From Pseudomonas mandelii (GTDB lineage: Bacteria; Pseudomonadota; Gammaproteobacteria; Pseudomonadales; Pseudomonadaceae): a stretch of DNA of 64,000 nucleotides. The position numbers were made by a program, and so were the translations under genes. Within the stretch, counting starts at the first letter, position 1. The number at the start of each line of letters is the position of its first letter. The stretch is taken from the NCBI RefSeq assembly GCF_900106065.1, contig NZ_LT629796.1, positions 6,796,501 to 6,860,500 of the forward strand, given 5' to 3'. The notes under the pieces were generated by a model that did not search any database, was not told the origin of the DNA, and saw only the letters and a program-made list of their open reading frames with translations. Positions 18,347 to 33,178 of the stretch are shown in pieces.

Positions 18347-20755
18347 TCAGTCGCGTACCGGGCCAGGCGCCAGGACTTCACGCGAACCGTTGGTATTCAT
18401 GGACGTCACGACCCCGGCCATTTCCATGGCTTCGATCATGCGTGCGGCGCGGTTGTAGCCGATTTTCAGCTTGCGCTGAACCGCAGAGATGGACGCACGA
18501 CGGCTTTCCAGGACGAACTGCACCGCTTCGTCGTAAAGCGCATCGGATTCGCTGTCTTCGTCGCCACCGCCACTGCCACCGTCGAAACCGCTACCGGCCT
18601 CCTCAACACCGGCCAGGATCTCGTCGTTGTATTCCGGTGCACCGCGCAGTTTCCAGGCTTCAACCACCCGGTGAACCTCGTCATCGGACACGAACGCGCC
18701 ATGGACACGGATCGGCAGGCTGGTGCCCGGCGGCATGTAGAGCATGTCACCGTGGCCCAGCAGTTGCTCGGCACCGCCCTGGTCGATGATCGTCCGGGAG
18801 TCGATCTTGCTCGATACCTGGAACGCCATGCGCGTCGGGATGTTGGCCTTGATCAGACCGGTGATCACGTCAACCGACGGACGCTGGGTCGCGAGGATCA
18901 AGTGGATACCGGCCGCACGGGCCTTCTGAGCGATACGGGCGATCAGTTCTTCAACCTTCTTGCCGACGATCATCATCATGTCGGCGAATTCGTCGACGAC
19001 CACGACGATGGTCGGCAGTTTGGTCAGCAGCGGCGCTTCGTCGTGAATGCTTTCGCGTTTGTACAACGGATCGGTCAGCGGCGTGCCCGCGTCCTGGGCT
19101 TCCTTGACCTTGGCGTTGAAGCCCGACAGGTTTCGTACGCCCATCTTCGCCATCAGTTTGTAGCGACGTTCCATCTCCGCCACGCTCCAGCGCAAGGCGT
19201 TGGCCGCGTCCTTCATGTCGGTCACGACCGGGCATAGCAGGTGCGGAATGCCTTCGTAGATCGACAGCTCGAGCATTTTCGGGTCGATCATGATCAGCTT
19301 GGCGTCTTCCGGGCCGGACTTGAACAGGATCGACAGGATCATCGCGTTCACACCCACCGACTTACCGGAACCGGTCGTACCGGCCACCAACAAGTGCGGC
19401 ATTTTCGCCAGGTCAGTGATGACCGGCTTGCCGCCGATGTCGTGGCCCAGGGCCAGGGTGACCGGCGACTTGAAGTTGTCGTACTCAGGGGTCGACAGCA
19501 CTTCGGAGAAACGCACGATCTGGCGGTCCTCGTTGGGAATCTCGATACCGACGGTGGTCTTGCCCGGAATCACTTCCACCACACGAACGCTGGTCACGGC
19601 CAGGGATCGCGCCAAGTCTTTCGCCAGGTTGGAGATGCGGCTGACTTTGACGCCAGCGGCCGGCTGGATTTCGTAACGGGTAATGACCGGGCCCGGATGG
19701 ATCGAATCCACCGAGACTTCGACGCCGAATTCCTTGAGCTTGATTTCCAGCAAGTGGCCGACGGCGGCCAGCGATTCTGGAGAATAATTAAGTTGTTTCT
19801 TTTCGGCCGGGTCGAGAATCGAGATCGGCGGCAAGGTGCCTTCGACGGCGCTGTCGACGAACAACGGCGCCTGCTTCTCTTTCTCGACGCGCTTGCTCGG
19901 CGCTGCCGGCTTGGGCGGTGCGGGCGCGATGACGGGCGGCACCTGCTTCTCGCGGTCCGACATGTGCTTGCTCAGGGCCTGCTCACGCTCGATGAGGCGT
20001 TCCTTGACCTTGGCTTGCTCGCGTTTGTCCGTGACCGTCGGGGCGACCACGTCATGCACGCGATCGTCGACTTCACGCAGCTGCGCCACCAGTTGTTTGC
20101 GCTCGACACGGGCGCTCCACCAGCGATTGGCCGCGCCCTGGAACAGTTCGAAAAGGTCGAGGGTGATCTTGCCGGTAACGTCCATCACCTTGAACCACGA
20201 CAGGTCAGTGAACACCGTCAGGCCGAACAGGAACAGCGCGATGAACAAGAGCGTGCTGCCCTGGATGTTCAGCGCGTTCCTGGCGAGGTCGCCAAGACTT
20301 TCGCCCAACGCGCCGCCCGCACCGGCCGGCAGACCGGTCGCCGCATGGAAATGGATATGCGCGAGTGCCGCGCCCGACAGCACCAGAAACACCAGGCCGA
20401 TCAGGCGCCAGGAGAACAGCCAGCCGCTCCATTGCCACTGTTCGTGGCGCTGACGGAAGATCTGATAGGCCTTGATCGCCAGCAACAACGGGAAGATATA
20501 GGCGAAGTAACCCAGCACCATGAACAGGATATCGGCGCTGTAGGAGCCGACCGGCCCGCCGAAGTTCTGTACGTCGTCGATCTTGCTGTTATGGCTCCAG
20601 CCCGGATCGTCCTTGCCATAGGTCAACAAGGCCATCATCAGGAACAGGCACAGGCCACCGATGGCGATCAATGCACCTTCCTTGAGCCGGTAGTGCAAGT
20701 GCTGGCGCCAGAGTGGAACGACGACTGTTTTGGGTGCTGCGGTGGATTTCTTCAA
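18347..20755 (-). CDS. ftsK: DNA translocase FtsK
   Basis: Septal membrane protein that pumps chromosome termini apart and activates XerCD recombination at dif. The 802-residue protein has four N-terminal membrane segments (about residues 25-190), a short linker rich in basic and proline residues (about 250-300), Walker [12 protein letters not shown] near 480, Walker [13 protein letters not shown], and the C-terminal winged-helix gamma domain ([30 protein letters not shown]) that reads KOPS sites. The start is a TTG giving MKKSTAAPK; no ATG fits. The linker is short relative to E. coli FtsK. Confidence 0.96.
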   Translation of the reverse strand: MKKSTAAPKTVVVPLWRQHLHYRLKEGALIAIGGLCLFLMMALLTYGKDDPGWSHNSKIDDVQNFGGPVGSYSADILFMVLGYFAYIFPLLLAIKAYQIFRQRHEQWQWSGWLFSWRLIGLVFLVLSGAALAHIHFHAATGLPAGAGGALGESLGDLARNALNIQGSTLLFIALFLFGLTVFTDLSWFKVMDVTGKITLDLFELFQGAANRWWSARVERKQLVAQLREVDDRVHDVVAPTVTDKREQAKVKERLIEREQALSKHMSDREKQVPPVIAPAPPKPAAPSKRVEKEKQAPLFVDSAVEGTLPPISILDPAEKKQLNYSPESLAAVGHLLEIKLKEFGVEVSVDSIHPGPVITRYEIQPAAGVKVSRISNLAKDLARSLAVTSVRVVEVIPGKTTVGIEIPNEDRQIVRFSEVLSTPEYDNFKSPVTLALGHDIGGKPVITDLAKMPHLLVAGTTGSGKSVGVNAMILSILFKSGPEDAKLIMIDPKMLELSIYEGIPHLLCPVVTDMKDAANALRWSVAEMERRYKLMAKMGVRNLSGFNAKVKEAQDAGTPLTDPLYKRESIHDEAPLLTKLPTIVVVVDEFADMMMIVGKKVEELIARIAQKARAAGIHLILATQRPSVDVITGLIKANIPTRMAFQVSSKIDSRTIIDQGGAEQLLGHGDMLYMPPGTSLPIRVHGAFVSDDEVHRVVEAWKLRGAPEYNDEILAGVEEAGSGFDGGSGGGDEDSESDALYDEAVQFVLESRRASISAVQRKLKIGYNRAARMIEAMEMAGVVTSMNTNGSREVLAPGPVRD

Positions 20756-22022
<1,267 letters not shown>

Positions 22023-22085
22023 CGGCACACTTCACGGCGGGCCGCCAGCCCGTCACCGCCCTCCCCTTCTGCAAGCCCGGATGCC

Positions 22086-22766
22086 ATGCTGACTTGGTTA
22101 CAACGCAACACCCTGACGTTCCCGCCGTTGGAAAAAGCCATGCGCGACCCCAACGGGTTGCTGGCCGCGGGCGGAGATCTGTCCGCCGATCGTCTGATTC
22201 AGGCTTATCGCCACGGCTGCTTTCCATGGTTCTCGGAAGGCCAGCCGATCCTTTGGTGGTCGCCGGATCCGCGCACCGTCTTATTTCCCGACGAACTGCA
22301 TGTCTCGCGCAGCCTGAATAAATTGCTGCGCCAGCAACGCTATCAAGTGACCTTCGATCAGGACTTTGCCTCGGTGATCAGCGCCTGCGCCGCGCCTCGG
22401 GACTACGCCGACGGCACCTGGATCACTGACGCGATGCAGACGGCTTACCTCGAGCTGCATCGACGTGGCTACGCGCATTCCGTTGAGGTTTGGGATGATG
22501 GCGTGCTGGTCGGCGGGCTCTATGGCCTGGCGATGGGTCAGCTGTTTTTCGGCGAATCCATGTTCAGCCGCGCCGACAACGCCTCGAAATATGGCTTTGC
22601 CACGCTGGTGCGACATCTGAAAGACTCAGGCTTTGTGCTGATCGACTGCCAGATGCCGACCGACCATCTGCACAGCCTCGGCGCCCGAGCGATTCCTCGG
22701 CGCAATTTCGCCAACTTCCTCGCACAACATCTGGATCAACCCAGCCGTGCAACCTGGGTTTGCTGA
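22086..22766 (+). CDS. aat: Leucyl/phenylalanyl-tRNA--protein transferase
   Basis: Adds Leu or Phe from tRNA to proteins with N-terminal Arg or Lys, turning them into ClpS substrates. The 226-residue protein carries the family blocks [39 protein letters not shown], and [19 protein letters not shown] with NASK after it. It is followed after 57 bases by bpt, the second N-degron transferase. Confidence 0.96.
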   Translation: MLTWLQRNTLTFPPLEKAMRDPNGLLAAGGDLSADRLIQAYRHGCFPWFSEGQPILWWSPDPRTVLFPDELHVSRSLNKLLRQQRYQVTFDQDFASVISACAAPRDYADGTWITDAMQTAYLELHRRGYAHSVEVWDDGVLVGGLYGLAMGQLFFGESMFSRADNASKYGFATLVRHLKDSGFVLIDCQMPTDHLHSLGARAIPRRNFANFLAQHLDQPSRATWVC

Positions 22767-22823
22767 GCGACTTTTGCCCGTGTGGCTTACACTTAATCCA
22801 AAGCTTATTCCCGAGGGTTGATC

Positions 22824-23531
22824 ATGACCGAGTTGGCGCGTTTGAAGTTTTATGCCACTCAGCCCCACTCTTGCAGCTATCTGCCCGAGGAGCAGGCCAC
22901 GACCCTGTTTCTCGACCCTAGCCAGCCCATGGATGTGCATGTCTACGCAGACCTGTCTGAAATGGGTTTTCGTCGCAGCGGCGATCATCTCTACCGGCCT
23001 CATTGCCAGAATTGCAATGCCTGCGTCCCGGCGCGCATCCCTGTGGCGCAATTTTCGCCCAACCGTCAGCAGAAACGCATTTTCAAACGTAACGCCGACC
23101 TGCAAGTGCGCCCGGCCCGGCCGAAATTCAGCGAAGAGTATTTCGATCTCTACCAGCGCTACATCGAACAGCGTCACGCCGATGGCGACATGTACCCGCC
23201 GAGTCGCGACCAGTTTTCGACGTTCCTTGTGCGCGACCTGCCATTCTCCCGATTCTACGAATTTCGTCTCGAAGGCCGGCTCCTGGCAGTGGCCGTTACC
23301 GATTTGCTGCCGAACGGTCTGTCGGCGGTCTACACCTTCTACGAGCCCGATGAAGAACGTCGCAGCCTGGGTCGCTACGCGATCCTCTGGCAAATCGGCG
23401 AGGCCCGGCGCCTTGGACTGGAAGCGGTCTACCTCGGCTACTGGATCAAAAACTGCAAAAAGATGAGCTACAAGACGCAATATCGACCTATCGAACTGCT
23501 GATTAATCAGCGCTGGGTCATCCTGAACTAG
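22824..23531 (+). CDS. bpt: Aspartate/glutamate leucyltransferase (Bpt)
   Basis: Transfers Leu from tRNA to N-terminal Asp or Glu, feeding them to the ClpS-ClpAP N-degron pathway. The 235-residue protein has the N-terminal [16 protein letters not shown], the cysteine pair region [15 protein letters not shown] near 65, and the C-terminal [22 protein letters not shown], all marks of the Ate/Bpt family; bacteria use the Bpt (leucyl) version. The ATG at 22824 is preferred to a TTG two codons earlier, with GAGGG upstream. Confidence 0.94.
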
Positions 23532-23537
23532 AACCCC

Positions 23538-23567
23538 TTGGCTTAAACCCCATTTTTCGGGCACAAT
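23538..23567 (+). promoter_or_regulatory. Possible infA promoter
   Basis: TTGGCT (23538-23543) and CACAAT (23562-23567) with an 18-base spacer lie in the gap after bpt and about 65 bases before infA. Match to the sigma-70 consensus is partial. Confidence 0.4.
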
Positions 23568-23631
23568 GCACGCCGCTTTTGCCTGGCGCAGTTGCACCGG
23601 GCCATTCATTGGACACCGAGGGCTTTACTGC

Positions 23632-23850
23632 ATGTCGAAAGAAGACAGCTTCGAAATGGAAGGCACTGTCGTCGACACCCTGCCCAACACCATGTTTCGT
23701 GTGGAGTTGGAAAATGGGCACGTCGTAACCGCGCATATCTCCGGCAAGATGCGCAAGAACTACATTCGTATTCTTACCGGTGACAAAGTGCGCGTCGAGC
23801 TGACGCCCTATGACTTGAGCAAAGGGCGTATCACTTACCGCGCTCGCTAA
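23632..23850 (+). CDS. infA: Translation initiation factor IF-1
   Basis: Small essential factor that binds the ribosomal A site during initiation. The 72-residue protein is a single OB-fold: [30 protein letters not shown] through [30 protein letters not shown]. The start at 23632 gives the exact family length. It is followed by a strong terminator. Confidence 0.98.
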
Positions 23851-23862
23851 TCAAGTCAATAC

Positions 23863-23891
23863 AAAACGCCCGGTTTATGCCGGGCGTTTTT
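23863..23891 (+). terminator. Intrinsic terminator after infA
   Basis: AAAACGCCCGG and CCGGGCGTTTTT form an 11-bp stem with a 6-base loop and a run of five T, 13 bases after the infA stop. Confidence 0.95.
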
Positions 23892-23925
23892 GTTTGTCTG
23901 CGATTTGATGGATCAACACCATCCC

Positions 23926-24014
23926 CCAGTGGGAGCGAGCCTGCTCGCGATAGCGGCATTGCATTCAACATCAATGCAAGCTGACCCGCCGCCATCGCGA
24001 GCAGGCTCCCACAG
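23926..24014. repeat. REP doublet (GAGCCTGCTCGCGAT type)
   Basis: Inverted copies GTGGGAGCGAGCCTGCTCGC and GCGAGCAGGCTCCCACAG flank a centre containing CATCAATGCAAGCTGACCCGC. It lies between the convergent infA and clpA genes. The right copy has lost four bases (CTCG) relative to the left. Confidence 0.9.
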
Positions 24015-24048
24015 GGCGAGGTGTCAGGCGTTCAAATTCGGCGAACAG

Positions 24049-24078
24049 CAAAAAGGCGCCTCTCGGCGCCTTTTGCTT
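24049..24078 (-). terminator. Intrinsic terminator after clpA
   Basis: AAAAGGCGCC and GGCGCCTTTT form a 10-bp stem with a 4-base loop (24051-24074). On the minus strand the stem is followed by five T, ending the clpA transcript; the structure may also work on the plus strand. Confidence 0.85.
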
Positions 24079-24092
24079 TGTCGCGGTTAACG

Positions 24093-26363
24093 TCAGGCCA
24101 TTTCGGCCGTGGTTTCGAACTCGAAGGTCAGCTCGCCGTCCTTGAGGTCGATGTGCACCACGCCACCATGGTCGGCCAGTTCGCCAAAGAGGATCTCTTC
24201 CGCCAGCGGACGCTTGATCTTGTCCTGGATCAAACGCGCCATTGGTCGAGCACCCATTGCCGAGTCGTAGCCACCTGCTGCCAGCCAGCTTCGCGCAGCG
24301 TCGGTCACTTCCAGCTGCACGCGCTTGTCTTCCAGCTGCGCCTGAAGCTCGGTAAGGAACTTGTCCACCACGCTTTTGATGACCTCATGGCTGAGGCGAC
24401 CAAACTGGATAATGGTGTCCAGACGGTTGCGGAACTCCGGCGTGAAGCTCTTCTTGATCACTTCCATCGCATCGGACGAGTGGTCCTGATGGGTGAAACC
24501 GATCGAAGCACGCGCTGCTGTTTCGGCACCGGCGTTGGTCGTCATGATGACGATCACGTTACGGAAATCCGCCTTGCGCCCGTTGTTATCGGTCAACGTA
24601 CCGTGGTCCATGACCTGCAACAGCAGGTTGAAGACTTCCGGATGCGCCTTCTCGATCTCATCGAGCAACAGCACGCAGTGAGGCTGCTTGGTGATGGCTT
24701 CGGTCAGCAGACCGCCCTGATCGAACCCGACATAACCTGGAGGCGCACCGATCAGACGCGATACGGTGTGGCGCTCCATGTACTCGGACATGTCGAAACG
24801 AACCAGCTCGATGCCCAACGCCTTGGCCAGCTGACGCGCCGCTTCGGTTTTACCGACGCCGGTCGGCCCTGCGAACAGGAACGAACCGACTGGCTTGTCA
24901 GGCGACTTGAGGCCAGCACGAGACAGTTTGATCGCGGTCGACAGCGAATCGATCGCGGCATCCTGGCCAAATACCGTCAGCTTCAGGTCACGCTCAAGGT
25001 TGCGCAGCAGCTCTTTGTCGGAGCTGGTGACGTGCTTAGGCGGAATCCGCGCGATTTTCGCAACGATGTCCTCGACCTGAGGCACCTCGATGCGTTTCAC
25101 GCGTTTCTCGATCGGCTGCAGACGCTGATAGGCGCCCGCCTCGTCGATGACGTCGATGGCCTTGTCCGGCATGTGCCGGTCATTGATGTAGCGCGACGCC
25201 AGTTCAGCGGCGGCACGCAACGCCTCATCGCTGTATTCGATGTTGTGGTGCGCTTCAAAACGCCCTTTCAGGCCGCGCAGGATGCCGATGGTGTCTTCAA
25301 CCGAAGGCTCCGACACATCAACCTTCTGGAAGCGCCGGGCCAAGGCACGGTCCTTCTCGAAGATCCCGCGGAATTCCTGGAACGTGGTTGAGCCGATGCA
25401 ACGGATATCGCCCGACGACAGCAGCGGTTTGAGCAGGTTCGAGGCATCCATGACCCCACCGGACGCGGCACCCGCACCAATGATGGTGTGGATCTCGTCG
25501 ATGAACAGGATCGCCTGCGGACGTTTTTTCAGCTCATTGAGCAGCGCCTTGAAGCGCTTCTCGAAGTCGCCACGGTATTTGGTCCCGGCCAGCAAGGCCC
25601 CCAGATCGAGGGAATAGACCACGCTGTTGGCCAGCAAGTCCGGCACCTGGTTGTCGACAATGCGTTTAGCCAGGCCTTCGGCAATCGCGGTTTTACCCAC
25701 GCCCGCCTCGCCCACCAGTAGCGGGTTGTTTTTGCGACGACGCGCCAGGATCTGCGCGACACGCTCGACTTCCAGCTCACGGCCTACCAACGGATCGATA
25801 CGACCCTGGCGCGCGAGTTCGTTGAGGTTGCTGGCATAAGCATCCAGAGGATTGCCTGAAGAAGAAGACTCACCGCCCTCGTCGTCCTGCATATCTTGCT
25901 CACCTTCAGAGTGATCGCCATGCCCCGGCACTTTGGAAATGCCATGGGCGATGTAGTTGACGACATCAATGCGCGCAACGCTCTGCTGTTTCAGCAGGAA
26001 CACTGCCTGACTCTCTTGCTCACTGAAGATGGCGACCAGCACGTTAGCGCCAGTCACTTCGCGTTTGCCCGAGCTCTGTACGTGGAAAACAGCACGTTGC
26101 AGGACACGCTGGAAGCCCAGGGTTGGCTGGGTTTCGCGATCTTCGTCATGGACGGGGATCAAGGGCGTGGTGGAGTCGATGAACTCCTGCAGATCGTGCT
26201 TGAGTTTGTCGAGGTTTGCGCCGCAGGCACGCAAAACGGTGGCGGCAGCCTCATTGTCCAATAGGGCCAGCAGGAGGTGTTCGACGGTCATGAATTCATG
26301 ACGCTTCGATCTAGCCTCCTTGAAGGCAAGATTGAGGGTGACTTCGAGCTCGCGGTTTAACAT
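24093..26363 (-). CDS. clpA: ATP-dependent Clp protease ATPase subunit ClpA
   Basis: Hexameric unfoldase that feeds substrates to ClpP. The 756-residue protein has the N-domain (1-145) that docks ClpS, first AAA+ module with [14 protein letters not shown] near 215 and [10 protein letters not shown], second module with [14 protein letters not shown] near 495 and [13 protein letters not shown], and the ClpP-binding loop IGF ([11 protein letters not shown]) near 618. It starts 30 bases after clpS on the same strand, so the adaptor is made first. Confidence 0.97.
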   Translation of the reverse strand: MLNRELEVTLNLAFKEARSKRHEFMTVEHLLLALLDNEAAATVLRACGANLDKLKHDLQEFIDSTTPLIPVHDEDRETQPTLGFQRVLQRAVFHVQSSGKREVTGANVLVAIFSEQESQAVFLLKQQSVARIDVVNYIAHGISKVPGHGDHSEGEQDMQDDEGGESSSSGNPLDAYASNLNELARQGRIDPLVGRELEVERVAQILARRRKNNPLLVGEAGVGKTAIAEGLAKRIVDNQVPDLLANSVVYSLDLGALLAGTKYRGDFEKRFKALLNELKKRPQAILFIDEIHTIIGAGAASGGVMDASNLLKPLLSSGDIRCIGSTTFQEFRGIFEKDRALARRFQKVDVSEPSVEDTIGILRGLKGRFEAHHNIEYSDEALRAAAELASRYINDRHMPDKAIDVIDEAGAYQRLQPIEKRVKRIEVPQVEDIVAKIARIPPKHVTSSDKELLRNLERDLKLTVFGQDAAIDSLSTAIKLSRAGLKSPDKPVGSFLFAGPTGVGKTEAARQLAKALGIELVRFDMSEYMERHTVSRLIGAPPGYVGFDQGGLLTEAITKQPHCVLLLDEIEKAHPEVFNLLLQVMDHGTLTDNNGRKADFRNVIVIMTTNAGAETAARASIGFTHQDHSSDAMEVIKKSFTPEFRNRLDTIIQFGRLSHEVIKSVVDKFLTELQAQLEDKRVQLEVTDAARSWLAAGGYDSAMGARPMARLIQDKIKRPLAEEILFGELADHGGVVHIDLKDGELTFEFETTAEMA

Positions 26364-26393
26364 AGCTTCACCTCATACCCAAGTGGTCGGCGA

Positions 26394-26777
26394 TTAACCG
26401 TCCTTCTCGATTTCACAGAGTAGCGGATGCTGGCTTTCCCTGGCGTACTGGTTGACCTGCATGGCCTTAGTCTCGGCGATGTCGCGGGTAAACACTCCAC
26501 ATACTGCCCGTCCTTCTGTGTGGACGGCCAGCATGACCTTGGTCGCCAGCTCCCGATTCAGGTTAAAAAACACCTCGAGCACTTCGACGACGAAATCCAT
26601 CGGTGTGTAGTCATCGTTGAACAAAACCACCTTGTACATCGGCGGCGCCTGTAATGCAGGCTTTGCCTCCTGAACAGCAATGCCTGCGGAATCGTCGTCG
26701 TGGGGCTCCGGGTGATCTTTTTGGAGAGCCGGGCGATCCTGATTGAATGTTAGTCGAATCTGGCTGATTGCATGCAT
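26394..26777 (-). CDS. clpS: ClpAP adaptor ClpS
   Basis: Adaptor that binds N-terminal Leu, Phe, Tyr or Trp and delivers the protein to ClpA. The 127-residue protein has a flexible acidic N-terminal arm (about residues 1-45), then [21 protein letters not shown] with the NDDYTP substrate-pocket motif, [19 protein letters not shown], and a C-terminal beta segment. It is the first gene of clpS-clpA, divergent from cspD as in E. coli. Confidence 0.97.
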   Translation of the reverse strand: MHAISQIRLTFNQDRPALQKDHPEPHDDDSAGIAVQEAKPALQAPPMYKVVLFNDDYTPMDFVVEVLEVFFNLNRELATKVMLAVHTEGRAVCGVFTRDIAETKAMQVNQYARESQHPLLCEIEKDG

Positions 26778-26954
26778 GGAAAGAAAGGTTCGTCAGTTGT
26801 TCAAATACAGTGGTGGGGGCGGCTATGGACGATTTCAACTCCGACCGCCCGGTCACCTTGACTATCGGCAAAACGGTGTTACAACCAATAGAGCCCACAG
26901 TGGGTAAAAAAGGTCCGCGGAGTCAATCTTATTTCGAGATTCGACTGCGGATGT

Positions 26955-26980
26955 ACTGGATGATACTCCAGTGATGGAGT
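26955..26980 (+). promoter_or_regulatory. Two overlapping hairpins in the cspD leader
   Basis: ACTGGA (26955-26960) can pair with TCCAGT (26967-26972), while ACTCCA (26965-26970) can pair with TGGAGT (26975-26980). The two 6-bp stems share bases and exclude each other. They lie just before the ribosome-binding site of cspD; a regulatory role is speculative. Confidence 0.35.
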
Positions 26981-27001
26981 CTGTTGCAGAGGGATATGGG
27001 T

Positions 27002-27283
27002 ATGTCAGTCGGCAAGGTGAAATGGTTCAACAATGCCAAGGGGTTCGGTTTCATTAACACCGACGCCAGAGAAGGTCGTGACGAAGATGGAAAAGATATC
27101 GACTTCTTTGCCCACTACTCGGCCATTGAGATGGACGGATATAAAACCCTCAAGGCCGGGCAAATCGTGAGTTTCCAGATTGTTCAGGGCCCCAAGGGGC
27201 TGCATGCCGTCGAAATCAAGGCTGCGACAACCGAAAATGAACAGACTGCCGCTGTCACCCCGCAGGAAACAGTAACGAGCTGA
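27002..27283 (+). CDS. cspD: Cold-shock-domain protein CspD
   Basis: Single-stranded nucleic-acid-binding protein; E. coli CspD is made in stationary phase and inhibits replication. The 93-residue protein has the cold-shock fold with RNP1 KGFGFI and RNP2 DFFAHYSAI, and a longer, acidic Thr/Glu-rich tail than CspA types. ATG at 27002 is used; ATG at 26996 and TTG at 26984 are also in frame. The divergent arrangement with clpS-clpA supports the CspD name. Confidence 0.92.
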   Translation: MSVGKVKWFNNAKGFGFINTDAREGRDEDGKDIDFFAHYSAIEMDGYKTLKAGQIVSFQIVQGPKGLHAVEIKAATTENEQTAAVTPQETVTS

Positions 27284-27301
27284 CGCATCATTCAGTCATA
27301 A

Positions 27302-27340
27302 AAAAACCGCCCGACTCAATCACTGAATCGGGCGGTTTTT
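27302..27340. terminator. Bidirectional terminator between cspD and icd
   Basis: AAAAACCGCCCGA (27302-27314) and TCGGGCGGTTTTT (27328-27340) form a 13-bp stem with T-runs on both strands, ending both convergent genes. Confidence 0.93.
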
Positions 27341-27357
27341 GTTATGCGGGAACTCGC

Positions 27358-28614
27358 TTACATATGCGAAATCAGCGCATCACCAAACGCAGAAGAAGAC
27401 AGCAGCTTCGCGCCTTCCATCAGACGATGGAAATCATAGGTCACGGTTTTGGCGGAAATCGCGCCGTTGGTGCCCTTGATGATCAGGTCTGCCGCTTCGG
27501 TCCAACCCATGTGGCGCAGCATCATCTCTGCGGACAGGATCAGGGAACCCGGGTTGACCTGGTCCTTGCCGGCGTATTTCGGCGCAGTACCGTGGGTCGC
27601 TTCGAACATGGCAATGGTGTCGGACAGGTTGGCGCCCGGTGCAATACCGATACCGCCCACTTCCGCCGCCAGGGCGTCAGAGAGATAGTCGCCGTTCAGG
27701 TTCAGGGTCGCGATCACATCGTATTCGGCCGGGCGCAGCAGGATCTGCTGAAGCATGGCGTCGGCGATGGCGTCCTTGACGATGACGTTCTTGCCGGTTT
27801 TCGGATTCTTGAACTGCATCCACGGACCGCCGTCGAGCAGGGTCGCACCGAATTCTTCAGCGGCCACTTCGTAGGCCCATTCCTTGAAGGCACCTTCGGT
27901 GAACTTCATGATGTTGCCTTTGTGCACGATGGTCAGCGAGTCGCGGTCGTTGTCGACCACATACTGCAACGCCTTGCGCGCCAGACGCTTGGTGCCTTGC
28001 AGGGAAACCGGCTTGATGCCGATACCGCAGTTTTCGTCGAAACGGATCTTGGTGACGCCCATTTCATCTTTGAGGAACTTGATGACCTTGGTCGCTTCCG
28101 GCGAACCGGCTTTCCATTCGATACCGGCGTAGATGTCTTCCGAGTTCTCACGGAAGATCGTCATATCGACATCGCCTGGCTTCTTGACCGGGCTAGGTAC
28201 GCCTTCGAACCAGCGCACCGGGCGCAGGCATACATAAAGGTCGAGTTGCTGACGCAGGGCCACGTTCAGGGAACGGATGCCGCCACCGACCGGGGTGGTC
28301 AGAGGGCCCTTGATGGAAACCACGTAATCCTTGACTGCGTCCAGGGTTTCCTGGGGAAGCCAGGTGTCCTGATCGTAAACCTGAGTCGCTTTCTCCCCGG
28401 CATAGACTTCCATCCAGGAAATTTTGCGCTCGCCGCCGTAAGCCTTCTTAACAGCAGCATCGACAACCTTGATCATGACCGGGCTGATATCAACGCCAAT
28501 ACCATCACCTTCGATGAAGGGGATGATCGGGTTGTTAGGAACATTGAGAGAATGGTCCGCGTTGACGGTGATTTTGTCGCCGACTGCTGGAACCTGAATC
28601 TTCTTGTATCCCAT
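27358..28614 (-). CDS. icd: NADP-dependent isocitrate dehydrogenase, dimeric type
   Basis: TCA-cycle enzyme converting isocitrate to 2-oxoglutarate. The 418-residue protein begins [15 protein letters not shown] and carries [27 protein letters not shown] with the serine phosphorylated by AceK in enteric bacteria, and [16 protein letters not shown] near the coenzyme site. The start at 28614 gives the family length and has GGAG upstream; 23 more codons are open but not family-like. It is divergent from idh, an unrelated enzyme for the same reaction. Confidence 0.97.
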   Translation of the reverse strand: MGYKKIQVPAVGDKITVNADHSLNVPNNPIIPFIEGDGIGVDISPVMIKVVDAAVKKAYGGERKISWMEVYAGEKATQVYDQDTWLPQETLDAVKDYVVSIKGPLTTPVGGGIRSLNVALRQQLDLYVCLRPVRWFEGVPSPVKKPGDVDMTIFRENSEDIYAGIEWKAGSPEATKVIKFLKDEMGVTKIRFDENCGIGIKPVSLQGTKRLARKALQYVVDNDRDSLTIVHKGNIMKFTEGAFKEWAYEVAAEEFGATLLDGGPWMQFKNPKTGKNVIVKDAIADAMLQQILLRPAEYDVIATLNLNGDYLSDALAAEVGGIGIAPGANLSDTIAMFEATHGTAPKYAGKDQVNPGSLILSAEMMLRHMGWTEAADLIIKGTNGAISAKTVTYDFHRLMEGAKLLSSSAFGDALISHM

Positions 28615-31334
<2,720 letters not shown>

Positions 31335-31352
31335 GGTTGTAAGGATGCAAAG

Positions 31353-31383
31353 AAGCCCCGGCCCAGTGCCGGGGTTTCTGTTT
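31353..31383 (+). terminator. Intrinsic terminator after idh
   Basis: CCCCGGC and GCCGGGG form a GC-only stem with a 5-base loop, followed by TTTCTGTTT, 19 bases after the idh stop. Confidence 0.85.
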
Positions 31384-31420
31384 GTGCCCCACACTTTTCA
31401 TCTATGAAATACGCACCAAT

Positions 31421-31508
31421 GCGGGAGCGAGCCTGCTCGCGATAGCGATATATCATTCAACATTGATGTCGACTGACCCACCGTCATCGCGAGCAGGCTC
31501 GCTCCCAC
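31421..31508. repeat. REP doublet (GAGCCTGCTCGCGAT type)
   Basis: Inverted copies GCGGGAGCGAGCCTGCTCGC and GCGAGCAGGCTCGCTCCCAC with a centre containing CATTGATGTCGACTGACCC, the same centre as the pair at 7.3 kb. Lies between idh and nudJ. Confidence 0.9.
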
Positions 31509-31547
31509 ACTGTTCTTTATTCCAATATTAGAAACCGAGGAAGCTTC

Positions 31548-31994
31548 ATGGATTGGCTACCCCACATCACCGTCGCCACCATCGTCGAAGACAATGGTCG
31601 CTTTCTGATGGTCGAAGAACTCAAGCACGGACAAGCGGTGCTCAACCAGCCGGCCGGCCATCTGGACCCGGACGAAACCCTGATCGAAGCCGCCGTGCGC
31701 GAAACCCTGGAAGAAACCGGCTGGGACGTCGAACCGACGGGCGTGGTGGGCATTTACCTCTACACCGCCCCCAGCAACGGCGTGACCTACCAGCGGGTCT
31801 GTTTCACCGCAAAGCCGCTCAAACACTACCCCGACTATCAACTGGATGACGGCATCGTCGGCGCAAAATGGCTGACGCGTGACGAATTGCTGGCACAGCG
31901 CGCAAACTGGCGCAGTGAGCTGATCATCCGCTGTATCGATGATTATCTGGACGGCCAGCACTACAGTCTCGAACTGATCCGCCCTTCTCTTTAG
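31548..31994 (+). CDS. nudJ: Nudix hydrolase NudJ (phosphatase)
   Basis: Nucleotide pyrophosphatase of 148 residues; E. coli NudJ acts on thiamine pyrophosphate precursors and nucleoside tri- or diphosphates. The Nudix box is complete: G-x5-E-x7-RE-x2-EE-x-G at about residues 37-59 (GHLDPDE...RETLEETGW). HITVATIV at the start and the WNQ/LNQPAGH type block fit NudJ. GAGGAAGC precedes the ATG. The order nudJ-mnmA-hflD-purB is conserved in E. coli. Confidence 0.92.
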   Translation: MDWLPHITVATIVEDNGRFLMVEELKHGQAVLNQPAGHLDPDETLIEAAVRETLEETGWDVEPTGVVGIYLYTAPSNGVTYQRVCFTAKPLKHYPDYQLDDGIVGAKWLTRDELLAQRANWRSELIIRCIDDYLDGQHYSLELIRPSL

Positions 31995-32053
31995 CCTTGC
32001 GGGCTTCGGCCTGTTAGAATCGCGTCCTTTTTCAAGACACTCATTGAATCCCT

Positions 32054-33178
32054 ATGCGTGATCCAGCCCCTTCTGACACACAAAAGAAGCGCGTCATTGT
32101 CGGCATGTCCGGCGGCGTGGACTCTTCCGTTTCCGCTCTCCTGCTGATCGAGCAGGGTTATGAGGTGGAAGGCCTGTTCATGAAGAACTGGGAAGAAGAC
32201 GATGGAACGGAATACTGCACCGCCATGGACGACCTGGCGGATGCCCAGGCCGTATGCGACAAGATTGGCATCAAGCTGCACACCGCCAATTTCGCCGCCG
32301 AGTACTGGGACAACGTGTTCGAGCACTTCCTGGCCGAGTACAAGGCCGGTCGCACGCCGAACCCGGACATCCTGTGCAACCGCGAGATCAAGTTCAAGGC
32401 GTTCCTCGACTACGCCATGGTGCTCGGCGCCGACCTGATCGCTACCGGCCACTACGTGCGCCGCCGCGACATCGATGGCCGCACTGAACTGCTCAAGGGC
32501 CTGGACCCGAACAAGGACCAGAGCTATTTCCTGCACGCCGTCGGCGGCGAACAGATCGCCAAGACGCTGTTCCCGGTCGGTGAACTGGAAAAGCCCGAAG
32601 TGCGCGCGATTGCCGAGAAACACGAACTCGCCACCGCGAAGAAAAAGGATTCCACAGGGATCTGCTTTATCGGCGAACGCCGCTTCAGTGACTTCCTCAA
32701 GCAATACCTGCCGGCCCAACCGGGCGAGATCAAGACCACCGAAGGTGAAGTCATCGGCCGTCACCACGGCTTGATGTATCACACCATCGGCCAGCGTCAG
32801 GGCCTGGGCATCGGCGGCTTGAAAGACGCCGGTGACGAGCCATGGTACGTGCTGATCAAGGACCTGGAACACAACGAGCTGATCGTCGGCCAGGGCAATG
32901 ACCATCCTTACCTGTTCTCCCGCGCCCTGCTCGCCTCGGACATCTATTGGGTCAACCCGATCGATCTGACCGAGCCGCGCAAGTTGACTGCCAAGGTTCG
33001 TTATCGCCAAAGCGATCAGCCCTGCACGCTGGAAAAAACCGCCACCGGCTATCGCGCCACCTTCGATGACCCACAGCGCGCGGTCACCCCGGGCCAGTCC
33101 GTGGTGTTCTACGACGGTGAAATCTGCCTCGGCGGCGGCGTGATTGAAGTCGCAGAGCCATGGAGCAGCAAGGCATGA
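32054..33178 (+). CDS. mnmA: tRNA-specific 2-thiouridylase MnmA
   Basis: Puts sulfur on U34 of tRNA-Lys, -Glu and -Gln. The 374-residue protein has the PP-loop [15 protein letters not shown] near residue 16, the catalytic cysteine in [12 protein letters not shown] near 106, and the second in [12 protein letters not shown] near 205. It receives sulfur from TusE, whose gene lies at 10.5 kb in this window. The stop overlaps the hflD start. Confidence 0.97.
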   Translation: MRDPAPSDTQKKRVIVGMSGGVDSSVSALLLIEQGYEVEGLFMKNWEEDDGTEYCTAMDDLADAQAVCDKIGIKLHTANFAAEYWDNVFEHFLAEYKAGRTPNPDILCNREIKFKAFLDYAMVLGADLIATGHYVRRRDIDGRTELLKGLDPNKDQSYFLHAVGGEQIAKTLFPVGELEKPEVRAIAEKHELATAKKKDSTGICFIGERRFSDFLKQYLPAQPGEIKTTEGEVIGRHHGLMYHTIGQRQGLGIGGLKDAGDEPWYVLIKDLEHNELIVGQGNDHPYLFSRALLASDIYWVNPIDLTEPRKLTAKVRYRQSDQPCTLEKTATGYRATFDDPQRAVTPGQSVVFYDGEICLGGGVIEVAEPWSSKA

